Part shown: positions 40,077 through 49,975 of the stretch, one piece after another
Layout: each line of letters begins with the position of its first letter
Numbering within the stretch: position 1 is the stretch's first letter
Source: Pseudomonas sp.
GTDB lineage: Bacteria; Pseudomonadota; Gammaproteobacteria; Pseudomonadales; Pseudomonadaceae
Direction: 5' to 3'
Assembly (NCBI RefSeq): GCF_002796985.1
Contig: NZ_PEKX01000022.1
Span: 1-64,000 of the forward strand
DNA: 64,000 bases
Position numbers and translations under genes: made by a program
The notes under the pieces: generated by a model
The model's database searches: none
Told to the model about the DNA's origin: nothing
What the model saw: only the letters and a program-made list of their open reading frames with translations

Positions 40077-41306
40077 ATGCTCAACGGCCTGTGGCTGGGC
40101 TTTTTCATCGTCGCGGCGGTCACCGCGCTTTCCCGCTGGCTGCTGGGTGGCGAGGCCACCGTGTTCGCCGCCATGGTGGAAAGCCTGTTCGCCATGGCCA
40201 AGCTGTCGGTCGAAGTCATGGTGCTGCTGTTCGGCACCCTGACCCTGTGGCTGGGCTTCCTGCGCATCGCCGAGAAGGCCGGCCTGGTGGAGAAGCTTGC
40301 CGTGCTGCTTGGCCCGCTGTTTCGCCGCCTGATGCCCGAAGTACCCGCCGGCCACCCGGCCATCGGCCTGATTACCCTGAACTTCGCCGCCAACGGCCTC
40401 GGCCTGGACAACGCCGCCACCCCCATCGGCCTCAAGGCCATGAAGGCGCTGCAGGAGCTCAACCCCAGCAGCACCACCGCGAGCAACGCGCAGATCCTCT
40501 TCCTGGTGCTCAACGCCTCGTCGCTGACCCTGCTGCCGGTGACCATCTTCATGTACCGCGCCCAGCAGGGCGCGGTGGACCCGACCCTGGTGTTCCTGCC
40601 AATCCTGCTGGCCACCAGCGCCTCCACGCTGGTGGGTTTGCTCAGCGTGGCAGTGATGCAGCGCCTGCGCCTGTGGGACCCGGTGGTGCTCGCGTACCTG
40701 ATTCCGGGCGCGCTGGCGCTGGGCGCCTTCATGGCGCTGCTGGCGGGGCTGTCCGCCACCGCGCTGGCGCAGCTGTCCTCGTTGCTGGGCAACCTGACGC
40801 TGTTCGGCATCATCATGCTGTTCCTCATCGTCGGCTGGCTGAAGAAGGTGCCGGTGTACGAAACCTTCGTCGAAGGCGCGAAGGAAGGCTTCGACGTCGC
40901 CAAGAGCCTGCTGCCGTACCTGGTGGCGATGCTCTGCGCGGTCGGCGTGCTGCGCGCCTCGGGTGCCCTGGAGATGGCGCTGGACGGCATCCGCTGGGTG
41001 GTCGAAGGGGCAGGCTGGGACACCCGCTTCGTCGATGCGCTGCCCACCGCGCTGGTCAAGCCGTTCTCCGGCAGCGCGGCGCGGGCGATGCTGCTGGAAA
41101 CCATGCAATCCCATGGCGTGGACAGCTTCCCCGCGCTGGTGGCGGCCACCGTGCAGGGCAGCACCGAGACCACCTTCTACGTGCTCGCCGTGTACTTCGG
41201 CGCCGTCGGTATCCAGCGCGCCCGCCATGCCGTGGGCTGTGCGCTGCTGGCCGACCTGTGCGGCGTGCTGGCGTCGATTGGCGTCTGCTACTGGTTCTTC
41301 GCCTGA
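40077..41306 (+). CDS. Nucleoside recognition (Gate) domain protein, fused SpmA-SpmB type
   Basis: 409 residues from ATG 40077. The N-half resembles SpmA (LWLGFLRIAEKAGLVEKLAVL, NGLGLDNAATPIGLKAMKAL) and the C-half SpmB (PYLVAMLCAVGVLRASGALE, TTFYVLAVYFGAVGI). About ten membrane segments. The two halves are separate spore-maturation proteins in Bacillus; in non-sporing Pseudomonas the fused form has no assigned function. The end overlaps the convergent next gene by 19 bases. Confidence 0.85.
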   Translation: MLNGLWLGFFIVAAVTALSRWLLGGEATVFAAMVESLFAMAKLSVEVMVLLFGTLTLWLGFLRIAEKAGLVEKLAVLLGPLFRRLMPEVPAGHPAIGLITLNFAANGLGLDNAATPIGLKAMKALQELNPSSTTASNAQILFLVLNASSLTLLPVTIFMYRAQQGAVDPTLVFLPILLATSASTLVGLLSVAVMQRLRLWDPVVLAYLIPGALALGAFMALLAGLSATALAQLSSLLGNLTLFGIIMLFLIVGWLKKVPVYETFVEGAKEGFDVAKSLLPYLVAMLCAVGVLRASGALEMALDGIRWVVEGAGWDTRFVDALPTALVKPFSGSAARAMLLETMQSHGVDSFPALVAATVQGSTETTFYVLAVYFGAVGIQRARHAVGCALLADLCGVLASIGVCYWFFA

Positions 41307-41950
41307 AGGTTCTTGCCGTGGGCGGCCTTGTGCGCCGCCTGCGCCTGGAACAGCAGCCACTCGCGCTGGATCACGCTGTAGGGCACGAACACGCTCAGGC
41401 GTGACATGCCGGCCAGTTCCGGGCGGTTTGCCGGCGGCCGGAAACCCGCCTGGAAGCCGATGTTGATCCCCAGCACGCTGCCATCGCTGGCGATCAGCGG
41501 CCCGCCAGACATGCCCTTGGCGATGGCCGCATCGTGCACGCCATAGCGTTCGCCGCTGGCGGAGCCGTCATCGACGAAAGGGACTGGCCAGACCTTGCCG
41601 GTGGCGCTCATCGGGATCAGCAGTGAGCTGCTGCCCAGCGCCGTCACCGCCTCGCCCGCGCGGAACTGCCGCCATTGCGGCAGCGCGCCATCGGCCTTGT
41701 GGGCAATGAACAGCAGGTCACAGCCGGTACTGCAGCGGTAGGCCTGGTGGCGGAGGAATGGCGTGTGGGCGGCGGTCACGGCGTAGTCGGCATTCCATTG
41801 CACCGCCGAGGCGACGACCAGGCCGGGAATCGGCGGGCCGGAAAGTACCGTGAAGTAGCGTTTCGTCAGGCGGCCATCGGTTTCCGGTGAGACCCAGCCG
41901 TTGCAGCCGGCCAGGGAAACCAGCATCAAAATTCCCCACAGATTCTTCAT
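41288..41950 (-). CDS. Trypsin-like serine protease domain lipoprotein
   Basis: 220 residues, lipobox SLAGC (residues 12-16). A His in TAAHT, an Asp in GCDLLFIAHK and a nucleophile in GMSGGPL give a plausible trypsin-fold triad. Small for the family. Probably a periplasmic-facing envelope lipoprotein; substrate unknown. Convergent with the preceding gene. Confidence 0.7.
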   Translation of the reverse strand: MKNLWGILMLVSLAGCNGWVSPETDGRLTKRYFTVLSGPPIPGLVVASAVQWNADYAVTAAHTPFLRHQAYRCSTGCDLLFIAHKADGALPQWRQFRAGEAVTALGSSSLLIPMSATGKVWPVPFVDDGSASGERYGVHDAAIAKGMSGGPLIASDGSVLGINIGFQAGFRPPANRPELAGMSRLSVFVPYSVIQREWLLFQAQAAHKAAHGKNLQAKNQ

Positions 41951-42378
41951 GTGAAAGCTCTCCCTTTTTTGTGGGAAAAGCTAACTTCTAATCAGGGAAA
42001 TTTCTTATATAAAAATAAGATTCTTACTTGCGATATTTCATCGGGAATTATCTTGAATGATGAAAGTTTCCTACAGTTAATTGTGTAGGAAAGTAAGTCG
42101 AGAAGGAGTCAAACAACTTCTCTATTAATTTTAATATATTTAGATAAGTGAGAAGTTGATCGCCAAATGCGACCTCCAGACGAACGGCATCGAAGCTTTC
42201 ACCAAGCTTTCAATTTCAGTAAATATGGGCCTTTCAGGCATTTTCCGATTGTCGGGCCGAGTCTTTTACACATAGGGTTACAAATAAGTCACCCATCCAG
42301 GGGCTGCCTGCCGTGGATGGGGATCATCGATTTCCCTTCTGGGAAGTCCCCCGTGTATCAGCCCTGAGTGATGTTCTT
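41951..42378. other. AT-rich intergenic region with consecutive inverted repeats
   Basis: A 428-base gap. Bases about 42000-42160 are strongly AT-rich and hold three inverted repeats: TCTTAT/ATAAGA near 42004-42023, TTTCCTACA (42067-42075)/TGTAGGAAA (42084-42092), and AACTTCTC/GAGAAGTT at about 42114-42156. It presumably contains the citA promoter; no coding sequence seen. Confidence 0.6.
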
Positions 42379-43668
42379 ATGGCCTCGAACAACTCCAAAG
42401 CCAAAGCCGTCTTCCGCGTGGTAAGTGGCAACTTCCTCGAGATGTATGACTTCATGGTGTATGGCTTCTACGCCACCGCCATTGCCAAGACCTTCTTTCC
42501 CGGCGACGACCCCTTCGCCTCCCTGATGCTGTCGCTGGCGACCTTCGGCGCCGGCTTCCTGATGCGCCCGCTGGGTGCCATCTTCCTCGGCGCCTACATC
42601 GACCGTCACGGTCGTCGCCAGGGCCTGATCATCACCCTCGGCCTGATGGCCATGGGCACGCTGCTGATCGCCTTCGTCCCCGGCTACGGCACGCTGGGTG
42701 TTGCAGCGCCCCTGCTGGTGCTGCTCGGCCGGCTGCTGCAAGGTTTCTCTGCTGGCGTGGAGCTGGGCGGCGTTTCGGTCTACCTCGCGGAAATCGCCAC
42801 CCCCGGCAAGCGCGGCTTTTTCGTCAGTTGGCAGTCAGCGAGCCAACAGGTCGCGGTGGTCTTCGCCGGTCTCCTGGGCGTCATCCTCAACCACTGGCTC
42901 ACTCCGCAGGACATGGGCGAGTGGGGCTGGCGTGTGCCCTTCTTTGTTGGCTGCCTGATCGTCCCGGCGCTGTTCATCATCCGCCGCTCGCTGGAGGAAA
43001 CCGCCGAGTTCCAGCAGCGCAAGCATCGTCCGACCCTGGGCCAGGTGCTGCGCTCCATCGGCCAGAACCTCGGACTGGTACTGGCCGGTACCGCCCTGGT
43101 GGTGATGACCACCGTGTCCTTCTACCTGATCACCGCCTACACCCCGACCTTCGGCAAGAACGAACTGCACCTGTCGGACTTCGACAGCCTGCTGGTCACC
43201 ATGTGTGTGGGCCTGTCCAACTTCATCTGGCTGCCGCTGATGGGCGCCGTGTCCGACCGCATCGGGCGCAAGCCGCTGCTGCTGGCGGCTACCGTGCTGG
43301 CGCTGGTCACTGCCTATCCGATGCTCTCCTGGCTGGTGGCCGAGCCAAGCTTCGCGCGCCTGCTGGAGGTGGAGCTGTGGCTGTCCTTCCTCTACGGCAG
43401 CTACAACGGCGCCATGGTCGTCGCGCTCACCGAGATCATGCCGGCGGATGTCCGCACCACCGGCTTCTCCCTGGCCTACAGCCTGGCGACCGCGACTTTC
43501 GGCGGCTTCACCCCGGCGGTTTGCACCTGGCTTATCCACACCCTGGACAACAAGGCCGCGCCGGGCATCTGGCTCAGCGGTGCGGCGGCGCTCGGTCTGC
43601 TCGCCACCCTGGTGCTGTTCCGCAAGGGCGCCCGTGCAGGCGCCGGAGCCCTGGCCGCCAGCGCCTGA
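42379..43668 (+). CDS. citA: Citrate-proton symporter, MFS family
   Basis: 429 residues from ATG 42379. The opening AVFRVVSGNFLEMYDFMVYGFYATAIAKTFFP matches CitA-type metabolite:H+ symporters; the MFS loop motif DRHGRRQG follows helix 2. Twelve membrane helices. Position equals citA (PA5476) of P. aeruginosa. A DnaA box (43532-43540) encodes Leu-Ile-His-Thr. Confidence 0.85.
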   Translation: MASNNSKAKAVFRVVSGNFLEMYDFMVYGFYATAIAKTFFPGDDPFASLMLSLATFGAGFLMRPLGAIFLGAYIDRHGRRQGLIITLGLMAMGTLLIAFVPGYGTLGVAAPLLVLLGRLLQGFSAGVELGGVSVYLAEIATPGKRGFFVSWQSASQQVAVVFAGLLGVILNHWLTPQDMGEWGWRVPFFVGCLIVPALFIIRRSLEETAEFQQRKHRPTLGQVLRSIGQNLGLVLAGTALVVMTTVSFYLITAYTPTFGKNELHLSDFDSLLVTMCVGLSNFIWLPLMGAVSDRIGRKPLLLAATVLALVTAYPMLSWLVAEPSFARLLEVELWLSFLYGSYNGAMVVALTEIMPADVRTTGFSLAYSLATATFGGFTPAVCTWLIHTLDNKAAPGIWLSGAAALGLLATLVLFRKGARAGAGALAASA

Positions 43669-43792
43669 GGCGGGCTGCGACGTTCTGCCCCAGCATGGTT
43701 CCGGGCGGCATTGACTTAAGTCAGGCTCGCCCGGCACCCGCGGGAGAAGGATAGGGTCATCCCAATCCCTCTTCGCCAGCGGAGAACGCGTC

Positions 43793-44344
43793 ATGATCAC
43801 CCACACCACAGCCGAGCTCGCAGCCCTCGGGGCTGTCGGCGCCGATCACTGGATAGAAACCCTTGATGACGGCAGCCATGTGCTGATCCGCCCGTTGCGC
43901 TCGGAAGATCGCGAGCGCGAACGCCTGTTCCTCGAGCGCCTGTCCCCCATGACCCGCAAGTTCCGCTTCCACGGTGAGGTGAAGATCGACGATAGCCTGC
44001 TCGATCGCCTGATGGATGTGGACTACCAGACCACCATGGCCTTCATTGCGCTGACCCATGTGGATGGTGAACTGCGCGAAGTGGGTATCAGCCGTTACGC
44101 GGCTGTGGATAACCAGCAGTGCGAATGCGCGGTGACCGTCGCCGACGAGTTCAAGCAGTTGGGCCTGGGCCTCGCGCTGATGCGCCATTTGATCGACGTG
44201 GCCAAACGCAACGGTTTCCACCAGATGTATTCGATCGACTCGTCCATGGACCGTGACATGCGTGACATGGCGCGCGACCTGGGCTTCCGCGCCCAGGTCG
44301 ACCCAGACGATTCCTGCCAGGTGATCCGCCGCCTCGCGCTCTGA
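43793..44344 (+). CDS. GNAT-family acetyltransferase
   Basis: 183 residues. The acetyl-CoA-binding region VADEFKQLGLGLALMRHLIDVAKRNG carries the Q/RxxGxG/A motif (QLGLGL). Substrate unknown. The parallel P. aeruginosa gene is PA5475. A DnaA box (44104-44112) encodes Ala-Val-Asp-Asn. Confidence 0.85.
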   Translation: MITHTTAELAALGAVGADHWIETLDDGSHVLIRPLRSEDRERERLFLERLSPMTRKFRFHGEVKIDDSLLDRLMDVDYQTTMAFIALTHVDGELREVGISRYAAVDNQQCECAVTVADEFKQLGLGLALMRHLIDVAKRNGFHQMYSIDSSMDRDMRDMARDLGFRAQVDPDDSCQVIRRLAL

Positions 44345-44355
44345 AGCCTGAAGAC

Positions 44356-44385
44356 GCGCCGACGGGGTTTCAGCCCCGTCGGCGC
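44356..44385. terminator. Bidirectional intergenic hairpin
   Basis: GCGCCGACGGGG (44356-44367) pairs perfectly with CCCCGTCGGCGC (44374-44385). The M16 peptidase stop codon lies in the loop. No T-run, but placement between convergent genes suits termination. Confidence 0.6.
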
Positions 44386-45743
44386 CACAGCGCCAACCCC
44401 AGCAAGACAGCCAGCATCAAGGCGCCCAGCGCCGCCAGCGGATAGACCATGTCGTCATCCAGCAGCGGCTTCTCGATGCGCAGATACCCCTCGTCCTTGA
44501 ACAATTGCTTCGCGACATCATTGGCGTGGGCCAGGCTGACCTTCGCCAGACGCTTGTCCTCGTCCGGGAATTTGCCGTCGTCGAAGTCCGCCAGCGCACC
44601 CCAGTAATAGTCCGCCAGCGTCGAATTGCCCGGTGTGCTCCAGGCCAGCTGTGCACGCGCCACACGCTGGATACGGGCGAATCGTTGTGCGTCCAGGCCG
44701 TCGTGACGGATCTTGTCCACCAGGCCCTGCAGTGCCTTCCGGGCTGTCTCCTGGTCTTCCCGCTCGACATCGGCGTTAAGGCTGATGAATCCCTGGTTGG
44801 CCCACGCCGTACGCTCGCTCCAGGGGCCGTAGGAAAGCTCGCGGTGAACGCGCAGTTCCGAATACAGCGCGTCGTTCAGGTACGCCTGCAACAGGTCCAG
44901 CGTGGCGCCGTCAGCGCCTTCCGGCTCGAGGAAAATCCAGTGCAGTACCGCGCTTTCGCCGAACAGGCCGGTGGTCAGGCTGCGTTGGCGCTCTGCGGAG
45001 CTCTTCATCTTAGGCAGGTCGCGGCGTTCCGGTGTGTCGTGGTCGACCAGGCCGCCATAGGTGCGGCTCAGGTACACCGGCAGGCGCGGATCGAGGTCAC
45101 CGACGATGATCAGGGTCATGTTGCTGGGGACGTACCAGTCCTTGCGCAGTTGCTCCAGCTGGGCCTGGGTGAGGTTATCCACAGGTGCGCGCTCAGGGCA
45201 GGACAGCCCCAGTTCCACCGCCAACTGTTCCTGCCCGGCGCGGCTGACGTTCTGGTGGTCCAGCCAGCGCTGCAGGTGCGAGTAGTGGCCGCCGTCCTCG
45301 CGCACCAGCACCTGCTTGGCGGAGTCGATCTTGCCGGCGTCGAGCTGGGTACGGGTGATGATCTCCAGCAGCAGGTCCAGCACCTGGCGCTGGGTCGCGG
45401 CGGGAGATTCGACCACGAAGGCGGTATCACCCTCGCTGGTGTAGGCGTTCCACTGGCCGCCCAGCGCCTGCATGCGCGCTTCCAGGTCGGCCTCGTCGCC
45501 GCCATCCAGGCCGCTGAAGAACAGGTGTTCCATCAGGTGCGGGAGCTGCCGGTCACGGCAGCTGAAGTCGCTGAAGCCGACGCCGACGATCAGCCGGATC
45601 GACACATGGCCCTTCTCGCGAGTGGGCTTGAACAGCACCCCCATACCGTTCTCCAGCTGATAGGCCTCGACCGTCTGGCGCTGGTCCGCATGGGACCAGG
45701 CGCTGAGCAGCAGGGACAACAGGGGGACGAACAACCAACGCAT
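44370..45743 (-). CDS. M16-family metallopeptidase, membrane anchored
   Basis: 457 residues from ATG 45743; an upstream TTG adds seven residues, but the ATG gives a cleaner signal peptide (MRWLFVPLLSLLLSAWSHA). The inverted zinc motif HxxEH is present (HLMEH). A C-terminal membrane segment LAALGALMLAVLLGLALW and RRRG tail suggest inner-membrane anchoring with a periplasmic catalytic domain. Only one half of the usual M16 pair is here. PA5474-like position. Confidence 0.85.
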   Translation of the reverse strand: MRWLFVPLLSLLLSAWSHADQRQTVEAYQLENGMGVLFKPTREKGHVSIRLIVGVGFSDFSCRDRQLPHLMEHLFFSGLDGGDEADLEARMQALGGQWNAYTSEGDTAFVVESPAATQRQVLDLLLEIITRTQLDAGKIDSAKQVLVREDGGHYSHLQRWLDHQNVSRAGQEQLAVELGLSCPERAPVDNLTQAQLEQLRKDWYVPSNMTLIIVGDLDPRLPVYLSRTYGGLVDHDTPERRDLPKMKSSAERQRSLTTGLFGESAVLHWIFLEPEGADGATLDLLQAYLNDALYSELRVHRELSYGPWSERTAWANQGFISLNADVEREDQETARKALQGLVDKIRHDGLDAQRFARIQRVARAQLAWSTPGNSTLADYYWGALADFDDGKFPDEDKRLAKVSLAHANDVAKQLFKDEGYLRIEKPLLDDDMVYPLAALGALMLAVLLGLALWRRRG

Positions 45744-45949
45744 GAGCGGTGTGCCTGAACGCAAAGCCGTGAGGATAACGGATTGGCCGGCGCGAACCCA
45801 CCGTGTTCAACCTTTGTCGGGTGGCATCTTCGGTCATGGGCACTGGCTTGCAAGGTCACTGTGGCTGCCTGACCACGCCACTACGCTCAGATCATCTAAC
45901 CTGAGTGATGGACCCGTCGTCGTTCCGCGCGGAGCGATCTGGAGGCTGC

Positions 45950-46906
45950 ATGCGTGTCCTGATTACCGGCGCCGCGGGAATTCTCGGGCAAAGCCTGCTC
46001 AATGAGCTTGCCGTCCAGCACCTGGACTGGACGCTCATTGCCGCCGATATCCAGCGGATCAAGTCCCAGGGGCTGCGACCGAACATCGAACCAGTGGCGC
46101 TGGACCTGAGCGTGGCGGCGAACACTCGGGCTTGCGTGGAGCACTGGCGGCCCGATGCGATCGTACACCTGGCCGCGGTGGTCAACCCGCCGCGCGAGAT
46201 GACCGCGCACAAACGCCATTCGATCGAGGTCGGCGGCACCCGTGCATTGATCGAGGCGGCGCGGGACACCGGCGTCCAGCAACTGATCGTCACCAGTTCC
46301 GGTGCCGCTTATGGCTTCCACCGCGACAACGCCGAGTGGATCGACGAATCGCATCCGCTGCGCGGCCACCCCCATCTGCTGCATGCCCGCTGCAAGCAGG
46401 AGATCGAGCAATTGCTGGCCACTGCTCGGGAACGTTATCCACAGCTCAAGCAACTGATCCTGCGCCCTGGGACCATCCTCGGCCGGCGTGTGCATAACCC
46501 CTTGGCCGAACTCTTTGCCCGCCCCACGCTGGTGGGGGTATTGGGGCACCGCAGCCGCTTCGTGTTCATCTGGGACCAGGACGTGGTGAACGTGATCCGT
46601 CAGGGGCTGGAACGTGGCAGCGAGGGTATCTACAACCTCGCCGGGGACGGCGCGTTGTCCTTGCGCGAGATCGCCGGCCTTCTCGACAAACCCTATAGAA
46701 CCATGCCGGCGAGCCTGATGCGCGTGGGCCTGGGCCTGCTCAAGCCACTGGGATTGTCGCGTTTCGGCCCCGAACAGGTGGATTACCTGCGCTACCGACC
46801 GGTGCTGGACAACCGGCGGCTCAAGGAGGAGTTCGGCTATCAGCCGCGCTATTCCAGCCGCGAGGCGTTCATGGCCTATCTGGCCGCGCGAGGGCCGCAC
46901 GGCTGA
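45950..46906 (+). CDS. NAD-dependent epimerase/dehydratase-like protein (extended SDR)
   Basis: 318 residues from ATG 45950, with GGAGG 5 bases upstream. The N-terminal cofactor loop is TGAAGILG (6-13), and TSSGAAYG is at 115-122. At the place of the catalytic YxxxK the sequence reads HARCK (145-149): the lysine is kept but the tyrosine is histidine, so ordinary epimerase chemistry is doubtful. A sugar- or quinone-binding role is possible. A DnaA box (46435-46443) encodes Arg-Tyr-Pro-Gln. Confidence 0.75.
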   Translation: MRVLITGAAGILGQSLLNELAVQHLDWTLIAADIQRIKSQGLRPNIEPVALDLSVAANTRACVEHWRPDAIVHLAAVVNPPREMTAHKRHSIEVGGTRALIEAARDTGVQQLIVTSSGAAYGFHRDNAEWIDESHPLRGHPHLLHARCKQEIEQLLATARERYPQLKQLILRPGTILGRRVHNPLAELFARPTLVGVLGHRSRFVFIWDQDVVNVIRQGLERGSEGIYNLAGDGALSLREIAGLLDKPYRTMPASLMRVGLGLLKPLGLSRFGPEQVDYLRYRPVLDNRRLKEEFGYQPRYSSREAFMAYLAARGPHG

Positions 46907-46990
46907 CGCCCTCCACTGTGGAAAGGCTGTAGATAAGTCTGTTGAAAAGCCTGCGGGCCGGCTCTGCATCCGGCCCCGGAGACGCCTTGG

Positions 46991-48025
46991 CTAATCGCCC
47001 GCCTGCCGCCGCCGCTGGCGATACTCGCCTGGCGTCAGTCCCGTCCAGTGGCGGAAGGCGCGGAAGAACACGCTGGGCTCGGAATAGCCGAGCAGGGCGG
47101 CGATGTCCGTGGCCGGCAGGTTGCCTTCGCCGAGATAGCGCTCAGCCAGTTGTCGGCGGGTATCGGCCAGCAACTGTTGATAACTACTGCCTTCCTCCGC
47201 CAGTCGGCGCTGCAGCGTGCGTTCGCTCAGGCCCAGTTCGCTGGCCACGGCGGCGCGGCCGGGTTCGCCGCGAGTCAGCTGCTCGCTGAGCAGCGTGACC
47301 ACCCGGCCACTGATACTGGCGCTGGGCAGCCGCGCCAGCAGGCCTTCGGCGTGCTGGCGCAGCAGATCGCGCAGCGACGGGTTGGCCTGCGGCAGAGGCG
47401 CATCGATGAGTGCCCGAGGCAAGCCGAGGGCGTAATCCTCGGCCCCGAACTGCAGCGGGCAACCAAAGGCTTTCTCGTACTCCGCGAGACTTTCCGGTGG
47501 GCTGTGCATGAAGCGACAACCGGCCAGTTGCAAGCCGCCGAGCAGAGCCCGGAGCTGGCGCGACCAGAACGCCAGCAGCGTCAGGGCGCGTGCGCGGGTG
47601 GCGAGTGGTTCGGGGCTCAGCGGGCGATAGGTAACCCAGATGATCTCGGTTTGGGCCTCGATGGCCACCTGGCCGCCTTCGCCCACCAGGCGCTGGTAGC
47701 GCATCCCGGATTCGAGGGCGTCGCCCATCGTGGTGCTCGATTGCAGCAGGTAGCCCAGTGCGCTGAAGGAGGCCGGCGAGAGCGCGCGGCCCATGGCCAG
47801 GCCGGGCTCGTCATGCTTCAGATCGGTCTGAATCACCCGCCACATCAACTCCTGCTGCGCGAAATCGATTCGCCCATCGGGGTCGCTGAGCTGGGATTCC
47901 TGGATGCCACTGGCGGCGAGCAGTGCATCACGGTTCAGGCCGAGACGCACAGCCGCGAGAAGGATGGCCTGGGTCAGGCTGGCGCTGACCGAGGGAGGAC
48001 GTTGGGATTGAGTGCATGCTTCCAT
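46991..48025 (-). CDS. AraC-family transcriptional regulator (OruR-like)
   Basis: 344 residues. An N-terminal arabinose-binding-like domain of the OruR/ArgR-type AraC group is followed by a C-terminal double helix-turn-helix: ASELGLSERTLQRRLAEEGSSYQQLL and IAALLGYSEPSVFFRAFRHWTGLTPGEYRQ. Target and ligand unknown. Flanking genes give no clear clue. Confidence 0.87.
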   Translation of the reverse strand: MEACTQSQRPPSVSASLTQAILLAAVRLGLNRDALLAASGIQESQLSDPDGRIDFAQQELMWRVIQTDLKHDEPGLAMGRALSPASFSALGYLLQSSTTMGDALESGMRYQRLVGEGGQVAIEAQTEIIWVTYRPLSPEPLATRARALTLLAFWSRQLRALLGGLQLAGCRFMHSPPESLAEYEKAFGCPLQFGAEDYALGLPRALIDAPLPQANPSLRDLLRQHAEGLLARLPSASISGRVVTLLSEQLTRGEPGRAAVASELGLSERTLQRRLAEEGSSYQQLLADTRRQLAERYLGEGNLPATDIAALLGYSEPSVFFRAFRHWTGLTPGEYRQRRRQAGD

Positions 48026-48122
48026 GGCGGCGGATTCTGCCCGAACCCTGGGCGTGGTGACATCAGGACTTTATAGAGGGCGGCGAATGTTCCGACGAAG
48101 CGTTCGCCAAACCCCCAGGCCA

Positions 48123-49847
48123 TCAACCCGTCGCGCTGGAGCCGGGGGGAGCCGGCCGCTGATGTTCCTGCACGGCCTCGACTTCGCGTTCGACGAAGCC
48201 CTCGTCCTCCACAGGTTCATCGATTGCCGAACTGCTGGCATCGGGGTTGTCGAGAACAGCATAGGCGATGGCGCAGAACAGTGAATTCAGGCGTTTCATG
48301 TCACTGATCAGGTCCAGGTGCAGCGAGCTGGTCTCGATGCTCTGCACCACCTGCTGGCGCAGGCGGTCGACGTGGGAATGGGCGAAGCGCCGCTCCTGCA
48401 GGCGGAAGCGCTGCTTGGCGCGGCGCAGGCGCTTGGCGCCTTCCTGGTCGCCATTGAGAAACACCGACAGGGACAGGCGCAGGTTGGCCACCAACTGGCC
48501 GTGCAGCACGGTGATCTCCTCCAGCCCGTTGTCGGAGAAGGAGTGGCTGCGCGAAGTCTTCTTGTCCTGCACGGCGCCAAGCATGTGTTCGATGATGTCG
48601 CCGGCCTGCTCAAGGTTGATCGCCAGCTCGATGACCTCCGCCCAGCGGCGGCTATCGGCCTCGCTCAGGTCTTCGCGGGGCATGCGCGCCAGGTACAGCT
48701 TGATCGCGGTGTAGAGCGCGTCGACGTCGTCGTCCTGCTTGCGGATCTCCTTGCTCAGCAGTGGATCGCCGCTGTGGATAACCTGCATCAGGTTGTTCAG
48801 CATCTGCTCGACGATATCGCCCATTCGCAGGGTCTCGCGCACCGCGTTGACCAGCGCCAGGCTCGGCGTGTCCAGCGCTGCCGGGTCGAGGTGGCGCGGG
48901 CGCACCGTGTCTTCGGGCGAATGGCGGTCCGGCATGACGCGTGTGCAGAAGGCAGCCATCTGCCCGGTCAGCGGCAGGCAGGCGAGGCAGCGGGTGGCGT
49001 TGTAGAGCACATGGAAGGCAATCACCAGTTCGGCGGCGCTGAACTGCCAGTGGTCGATCCAGTCGGCCAGCGGACCCACCAAAGGCAGCACCAGGGCGCA
49101 GCCGGCGACCTTGAACAGCAGGCTGCCCAACGCTACGCGACGGCCGGCGGCGTTCTGCGAGGAGGCGCTGATCATCGCCAGGATACCGCTACCCAGGTTG
49201 GCGCCGACCACCAGGCAGAGCGCCACCTTCAGCGAAATCACCTTGGACGCCGCCAGCGTCGCGGTGAGCAGCACGGCGGCGAGGCTGGAGTAGGAAATCA
49301 TCGCGAACAGCGCGCCGGTGAGGGCATCCAGCATCACGTCGCCGGTGAGGCTGGAGAACAACACCTTCACGCCCTTGGCCTGGGTCATCGGCTCGGCGGC
49401 GGCGACGATCAGTTGCAGCGCGAGGATGATCAGCCCCAGGCCGATGAACACCCTGCCCAATTGGCCGAGGCGGGTCTGCTTGCGGCCAAGGAAGAAGATC
49501 ACCCCGAAGAAGATCAGCAGCGGCGACAGCCACGACAGGTCGAGGGTCAGCACCCGCGCCATCAGCGCCGTGCCGACGTCCGCGCCGAGCATGATCGCCA
49601 GCGCGGGCGCCAGGGCCATCAGCCCGGTGGCGACGAAGGAGGTGGCCAGCAGCGCCGTGGCGTTGCTGCTCTGCACCAGCGCGGTGACGCCGATGCCGGC
49701 GGCGAAGGCCAACGGGCGCTTCTGCACGCTGCGGCTGAGGATTTTTCGCAGGTTGCTGCCGTAGACCCTGAGGATGCCGGTGCGGACGATGTGTGTGCCC
49801 CACACCAACAGGGCGACGGCAGAGAGCAGATCGAGCAGTTTGAGCAT
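48123..49847 (-). CDS. Na/Pi cotransporter family protein with PhoU-like domain
   Basis: 574 residues from ATG 49847 (MLKLLDLLSAVALLVWGTH). Two inverted transport repeats carry QSSNATALLATSFVA and the second repeat SASSQNAAG; eight or more membrane helices; then a cytosolic PhoU-like helical domain (about 340-550). The likely role is sodium-coupled phosphate movement or its control. A Pho-box-like site lies 129 bases upstream of the ATG. A DnaA box (48773-48781) lies inside. Confidence 0.85.
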   Translation of the reverse strand: MLKLLDLLSAVALLVWGTHIVRTGILRVYGSNLRKILSRSVQKRPLAFAAGIGVTALVQSSNATALLATSFVATGLMALAPALAIMLGADVGTALMARVLTLDLSWLSPLLIFFGVIFFLGRKQTRLGQLGRVFIGLGLIILALQLIVAAAEPMTQAKGVKVLFSSLTGDVMLDALTGALFAMISYSSLAAVLLTATLAASKVISLKVALCLVVGANLGSGILAMISASSQNAAGRRVALGSLLFKVAGCALVLPLVGPLADWIDHWQFSAAELVIAFHVLYNATRCLACLPLTGQMAAFCTRVMPDRHSPEDTVRPRHLDPAALDTPSLALVNAVRETLRMGDIVEQMLNNLMQVIHSGDPLLSKEIRKQDDDVDALYTAIKLYLARMPREDLSEADSRRWAEVIELAINLEQAGDIIEHMLGAVQDKKTSRSHSFSDNGLEEITVLHGQLVANLRLSLSVFLNGDQEGAKRLRRAKQRFRLQERRFAHSHVDRLRQQVVQSIETSSLHLDLISDMKRLNSLFCAIAYAVLDNPDASSSAIDEPVEDEGFVEREVEAVQEHQRPAPPGSSATG

Positions 49848-49975
49848 GTCGGGCCCCCTTGCACGCAAATGGGCCCGTGGGCGGAGCGTCCGTCGACGAA
49901 CCCTGTAACGACCTCGCCCGCGGCTCCGTACAGACAGCGCGGAGGGCCGAGAAGGACACGGCAACGCTCAGGCGA

